Source of the DNA: T1Sed10-7 sp041686695
GTDB taxonomy: Bacteria; Actinomycetota; Nitriliruptoria; Nitriliruptorales; Nitriliruptoraceae
NCBI GenBank assembly: GCA_041686695.1
Contig: JAWLDJ010000097.1
Span: 1-8,982 of the forward strand
Length of the DNA stretch: 8,982 bases
Direction: 5' to 3'
A model generated the notes under the pieces. That model saw nothing but the letters and a program-made list of their open reading frames with translations. It ran no database searches and was not told where the DNA came from. Every line of letters starts with the position of its first letter. The first letter of the stretch is position 1. Positions 6,845-8,982 of the stretch are shown piece by piece. Position numbers and translations under genes: made by a program.

Positions 6845-7474
6845 ATGGCGCGGGGCGGCGGGACGATCGCGGCGATCGGAGCCGGCGGGATGCTGGCCAC
6901 GGCAGCGCTCGTGCGTGCGGGGCGCCACCTCGGTGCCGCGCCGAGCGAGGTGGCCGCCCGGCTGCCAGGGGACCGGTTCGATCCCGCGGCGACGCGGGTG
7001 ACCACACGGGCGATCGAGATCCCGGCACCGCCGAGCGAGGTGTGGCCGTGGTTGGTGCAGATGGGCTACCGCCGGGGCGGCTGGTACGCGATCGATGCCC
7101 TCGAGCGGCTGATCGGGGCCGGGGACTTCCTCACCGGTGGGTCGGCGCAGCGGATCGTGCCGGAGCTGCAGGATCTCGCGGTCGGTGACCGGGTCGCGCT
7201 GAACGACCGGGCCCACCTGGTGGTGGCGCACCTGGAGGCGCCGCGCGCCCTGGTGCTGGTCCTGCCCGGTGGGCCGCTGGCGTGGGTGTGGTCGTTCAAC
7301 CTCCACGGGGGCACCCACACGCGCCTGATCGTGCGGTGTCGCACCGGGGCGCGGACCAGGTGGATGCGGTGGTTGCTGCCCCTGCTCGAGGCGGGGCACC
7401 TGGTGATGGAGCTCGTGCAGCTGCGACGGCTGCGCGCCCGGGTGGCAGGGGCCACCTCGGCTGCTAGGGTGTGA
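6845..7474 (+). CDS. SRPBCC (START/Bet v1-like) family protein with N-terminal hydrophobic segment
   Basis: This 209-residue protein has no assigned reaction. After a hydrophobic stretch (about residues 7-24, possibly a membrane anchor or non-cleaved signal) comes a segment typical of actinobacterial SRPBCC proteins: a strand ending IEIPAPPSEVWPWLVQMG (57-74), then GGWYAIDALERLIG (78-91), and a C-terminal long helix rich in Leu and Arg (about 176-200). Such folds hold hydrophobic ligands in a cavity, so lipid, polyketide or sterol-like ligands are possible, but nothing here shows which. The start ATG at 6845 has only a weak purine-rich AGGGCAG before it. The last codons overlap the -10 box and operator-like palindrome of the downstream acyl-CoA dehydrogenase gene. 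A role next to olefin genes is only suggested by position. Confidence 0.8.
   Translation: MARGGGTIAAIGAGGMLATAALVRAGRHLGAAPSEVAARLPGDRFDPAATRVTTRAIEIPAPPSEVWPWLVQMGYRRGGWYAIDALERLIGAGDFLTGGSAQRIVPELQDLAVGDRVALNDRAHLVVAHLEAPRALVLVLPGGPLAWVWSFNLHGGTHTRLIVRCRTGARTRWMRWLLPLLEAGHLVMELVQLRRLRARVAGATSAARV
7462..7470 (+). promoter_or_regulatory. Extended -10 promoter element (TGC-TAGGGT) for the acyl-CoA dehydrogenase gene
   Basis: TG at 7462-7463 precedes TAGGGT at 7465-7470 by one base, the extended -10 layout, which can act without a strong -35. No good -35 hexamer is seen 17 bases upstream. The predicted start of transcription, about 7477, falls in the palindrome that follows. The element lies inside the last codons of the upstream gene. 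The leader would be about 300 nt, depending on the true gap length. Confidence 0.45.
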
Positions 7475-7490
7475 GTGAGCGTTCACTAAC
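7471..7490 (+). promoter_or_regulatory. FadR/TetR-like operator palindrome
   Basis: The core TGAGTGAGCGTTCACTAA (7472-7489) is an imperfect palindrome; 8 of 10 base pairs match over 7471-7490. It has the same length and TGA-TGA-4-TCA architecture as the Bacillus FadR (TetR family) consensus TGAATGAnTAnTCATTCA. It overlaps the predicted transcription start and the TGA stop (7472-7474) of the preceding gene. A repressor bound here would block the acyl-CoA dehydrogenase gene; fatty acyl-CoA as inducer is inference. No regulator gene is in the window. Confidence 0.55.
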
Positions 7491-7538
7491 GCCGACCCGG
7501 ACGACGCACCGACGATACGCCGGTGCCGCACCGATGCT

Positions 7539-7686
7539 GCGCTGACGGCGCGCTGACGGCGCNNNNNNNNNNNNNNNNNNNNNNNNNNNNNNNNNNNNNN
7601 NNNNNNNNNNNNNNNNNNNNNNNNNNNNNNNNNNNNNNNNNNNNNNNNNNNNNNNNNNNNNNGCGCTGACGGCGCGCTGACGGCGC
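7539..7686. repeat. 11-bp tandem repeat array (unit GCGCTGACGGC) interrupted by an assembly gap
   Basis: Left of the gap there are two full units (7539-7549, 7550-7560) and gc of a third. Right of it there are two more (7663-7673, 7674-7684) and gc. The left side stops 2 bases into a unit and the right side begins a new one, so the missing piece should be 9+11k bp. Each junction gives GCGC-TGACG-GCGC, a small inverted repeat. The array lies in the presumed 5' leader of the acyl-CoA dehydrogenase gene and is not coding on any supported frame. Confidence 0.85.
7563..7662. other. Assembly gap (100 N) inside the 11-bp array
   Basis: Exactly 100 N, a conventional placeholder length, flanked on both sides by identical 11-bp repeats. 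It most likely marks a collapsed or unspanned tandem repeat. Confidence 0.95.
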
Positions 7687-7745
7687 ACCGAGGCCGACGG
7701 GCCGGGCCGCGTAGGTGGGCGCCGACGGGCAGGACCGGGAGCCAG

Positions 7746-7765
7746 CCGCGGTCGCTCGACCGCGG
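7746..7765. promoter_or_regulatory. Perfect inverted repeat, 9-bp arms with 2-base centre, beside the ribosome binding site
   Basis: CCGCGGTCG at 7746-7754 and CGACCGCGG at 7757-7765 are perfect reverse complements around CT. The element ends 6 bases before the Shine-Dalgarno at 7772. It may be an operator, or in RNA an 8-bp stem with a GCUC loop that could affect access to the start. It differs in sequence from the FadR-like palindrome. Confidence 0.55.
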
Positions 7766-7771
7766 TGCGAC

Positions 7772-7777
7772 GAGGAG
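7772..7777 (+). promoter_or_regulatory. Ribosome binding site deciding the GTG start of the acyl-CoA dehydrogenase
   Basis: GAGGAG lies 6 bases before GTG at 7784-7786. The earlier in-frame ATG at 7715 has no such site and would add 23 residues that read through the inverted repeat. Confidence 0.8.
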
Positions 7778-7783
7778 AGCGCT

Positions 7784-8980
7784 GTGGGCAGGGACGAGCA
7801 GGCGTTGATCGAGGAGCGGATCGAGGCGCTGTTCGCCTCCCATCCACCCGCCGAGACCGATGAGCGCACCTTCTGGGGGGCGCAGTTCGACGCCGGCCTG
7901 GCCTGGGTCCAGTTCCCCGAAGGCCTCGGCGGCTCGGGGGTGAGCCCGCGCTGGCAGGCCGTGGTGGACCAGCGCATCAACGACGCCGGTGGGTCGACCC
8001 GCAACCGGGTCAACAACGTGATCGGCATCGGCATGGGGGCCGGCACGATCGTCTCCCACGGCAGCGACGAGCACCGCCAGCGGTTCCTGCGACCGATGTT
8101 CACGACGGAGGAGATCTGGTGCCAGCTGTTCTCGGAGCCCGGTGCGGGCTCCGACCTCGCGGCGCTGGCCACCTCGGCGGTCCGCGAGGACGACCACTGG
8201 ATCGTCAACGGACAGAAGGTCTGGACCACCCTCGGCCACCTCGCCAGGTGGGGGCTGCTGCTGACGCGCACCGATCCCGACCAGCCCAAGCACGCCGGGA
8301 TGACCTACTTCATCGTGGACATGGAGGCCGAGGGCGTCGACGTCCGCCCGCTCTACCAGATCACCGGTGAGGCGGAGTTCAACGAGGTGTACTTCACCGA
8401 CGTGGTCATCGACGATGATCGCATGCTCGGCGAGGTGGGCCAGGGCTGGACGGTGGCGATGACCACCCTGATGAACGAGCGGGTGGCGATCGGCGGCAGC
8501 GTCCAACCCCGTGAGTCGGGGGCGATCGGCGAGGCCGTCCACATCTGGCGGGAGCGGCATGGCGACCACGGCGATCCGGTCACCCGCGATCAGCTGCTGC
8601 AGCTGTGGGCCCAGGTCGAGGCGATGCGGCTGACCACCGTCCGTGCCAAGGAGGCGGCCACCTCGGGCACGCCGGGCCCGGAGGGTTCCACCGCCAAGCT
8701 GCAGTGGGCCGAGCTCAACAAGCGGATCACGAACTTCACGGTGGACCTGCTCGGGCTGGAGGGGCTCACCTATCCCGGCGGCTACCGCTTCACGCGCCCC
8801 GAGGGCAGTGCGGACGTGGCCGGAGCGCCCCAGAAGCGCTTCCTCAGGTCCCGGGCGAACTCGATCGAGGGCGGCACCAGCGAGATCATGAAGAACATCC
8901 TCGGCGAACGGGTGCTGGGTCTGCCGGGCGAGCCGCGCGTCGACAAGGACCAGCCGTGGCGCGAGGTGCCCCGCAGCTGA
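7784..8980 (+). CDS. Acyl-CoA dehydrogenase, actinobacterial FadE type
   Basis: This 398-residue FAD enzyme is expected to oxidise an acyl-CoA to the 2-enoyl-CoA, passing electrons to ETF. It shows the family's signatures: WCQLFSEPGAGSDLA (112-126), HWIVNGQKVWTT (138-149) and the C-terminal SIEGGTSEIMKNILGERVLG (360-379). In the medium-chain enzyme the catalytic Glu sits in a YEGT motif; here that position is Gly363, with Glu one residue earlier. E232 in LMNERVAIGG lines up with the alternative catalytic Glu of isovaleryl-CoA dehydrogenase (LERLVLAGG), so E232 is the likely base. Substrate cannot be told: fatty, branched or steroid side-chain acyl-CoAs are all used by such FadE proteins. The GTG start is set by a strong ribosome binding site. 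The gene is complete and stops 2 bases before the window end. A FadR-like operator upstream suggests control by fatty acyl-CoA. Confidence 0.92.
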   Translation: MGRDEQALIEERIEALFASHPPAETDERTFWGAQFDAGLAWVQFPEGLGGSGVSPRWQAVVDQRINDAGGSTRNRVNNVIGIGMGAGTIVSHGSDEHRQRFLRPMFTTEEIWCQLFSEPGAGSDLAALATSAVREDDHWIVNGQKVWTTLGHLARWGLLLTRTDPDQPKHAGMTYFIVDMEAEGVDVRPLYQITGEAEFNEVYFTDVVIDDDRMLGEVGQGWTVAMTTLMNERVAIGGSVQPRESGAIGEAVHIWRERHGDHGDPVTRDQLLQLWAQVEAMRLTTVRAKEAATSGTPGPEGSTAKLQWAELNKRITNFTVDLLGLEGLTYPGGYRFTRPEGSADVAGAPQKRFLRSRANSIEGGTSEIMKNILGERVLGLPGEPRVDKDQPWREVPRS

Positions 8981-8982
8981 CC

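Larger units (their letters stand above)
7475..7783. other. 309-bp non-coding region before the acyl-CoA dehydrogenase gene
   Basis: In order it contains the operator-like palindrome, a short GC-rich spacer, the 11-bp tandem array with its 100-N gap, another spacer, a 20-bp perfect inverted repeat and the ribosome binding site. ORFs drawn through it depend on the N-run and low-complexity repeats and are not accepted. No tRNA or known riboswitch was recognised. Confidence 0.6.

Noticed and set aside
5358..7001. Plus-strand frame of 547 residues opposite the photolyase-like gene, with the strong Shine-Dalgarno-like AGGAGGTGATC at 5331 before it
   Set aside because: The product is compositionally biased and antisense to a gene with conserved motifs. 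The Shine-Dalgarno-like site is 21 bases from the frame start, too far, and no other supported start follows it.
6756..7028. Longer N-terminus for the photolyase-like protein (515 residues)
   Set aside because: The additional 91 residues are low-complexity, lack family similarity and overlap the divergent SRPBCC-like gene. The FAD domain begins just after the ATG at 6755.
7715..7783. Upstream ATG start for the acyl-CoA dehydrogenase
   Set aside because: It has no ribosome binding site, would encode non-conserved residues across the inverted repeat, and the GTG at 7784 has an ideal GAGGAG six bases before it.
6569..8569. Minus-strand frame of 666 residues across the second gap
   Set aside because: It depends on the N-run and is antisense to both the SRPBCC-like gene and the acyl-CoA dehydrogenase gene. 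No domain is visible apart from random similarity.

Overview
The window is very GC-rich. It carries genes typical of Actinomycetota: an oleABCD-type long-chain olefin (alkene) pathway with a probable OleB-OleC fusion, a short photolyase-like protein, an SRPBCC/START-like protein and a FadE-type acyl-CoA dehydrogenase. The class within Actinomycetota cannot be fixed from the sequence.

Layout. Positions 86-5302, minus strand, hold oleA, then oleB and oleC as one probable fused gene, then oleD, packed with GTGA-type stop/start overlaps. OleA condenses two fatty acyl-CoAs to a 2-alkyl-3-ketoacid. OleD reduces it to the beta-hydroxyacid. The OleC part closes it to a beta-lactone with ATP. The OleB part decarboxylates the lactone to a cis-olefin. 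A 100-N assembly gap (3169-3268) lies inside a 36-bp coding tandem repeat and hides the middle of the OleB-OleC linker. Repeat phase on the two sides predicts a true gap of 35+36k bp, which is also the length class that joins both halves in one frame.

Upstream of oleA on the same strand (5481-6755) is a photolyase-family gene. It has the four-cysteine pattern of iron-sulfur photolyases, and a C-terminal segment that looks like the alpha/beta domain normally found at the N-terminus. Divergent from it are a small SRPBCC-like gene (6845-7474, plus) and an acyl-CoA dehydrogenase gene (7784-8980, plus). The 309-bp space between those two holds an extended -10 box, a FadR/TetR-like palindrome, an 11-bp tandem array with a second 100-N gap, a perfect 9-bp-arm inverted repeat and a strong ribosome binding site.

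A theme of the window is minisatellites: separate arrays with 34-, 33-, 12-, 36- and 11-bp periods lie within 9 kb. Three are in the coding sequence of the OleB-OleC protein, one overlaps the stop codon of oleD, and one is in the probable leader of the acyl-CoA dehydrogenase gene. The pathway itself is known. The less expected items are the repeat-built linker and tail of OleBC, the repeat-borne oleD stop, the rearranged photolyase, and an oleA leader that carries a copy of the 16S rRNA 3' tail.
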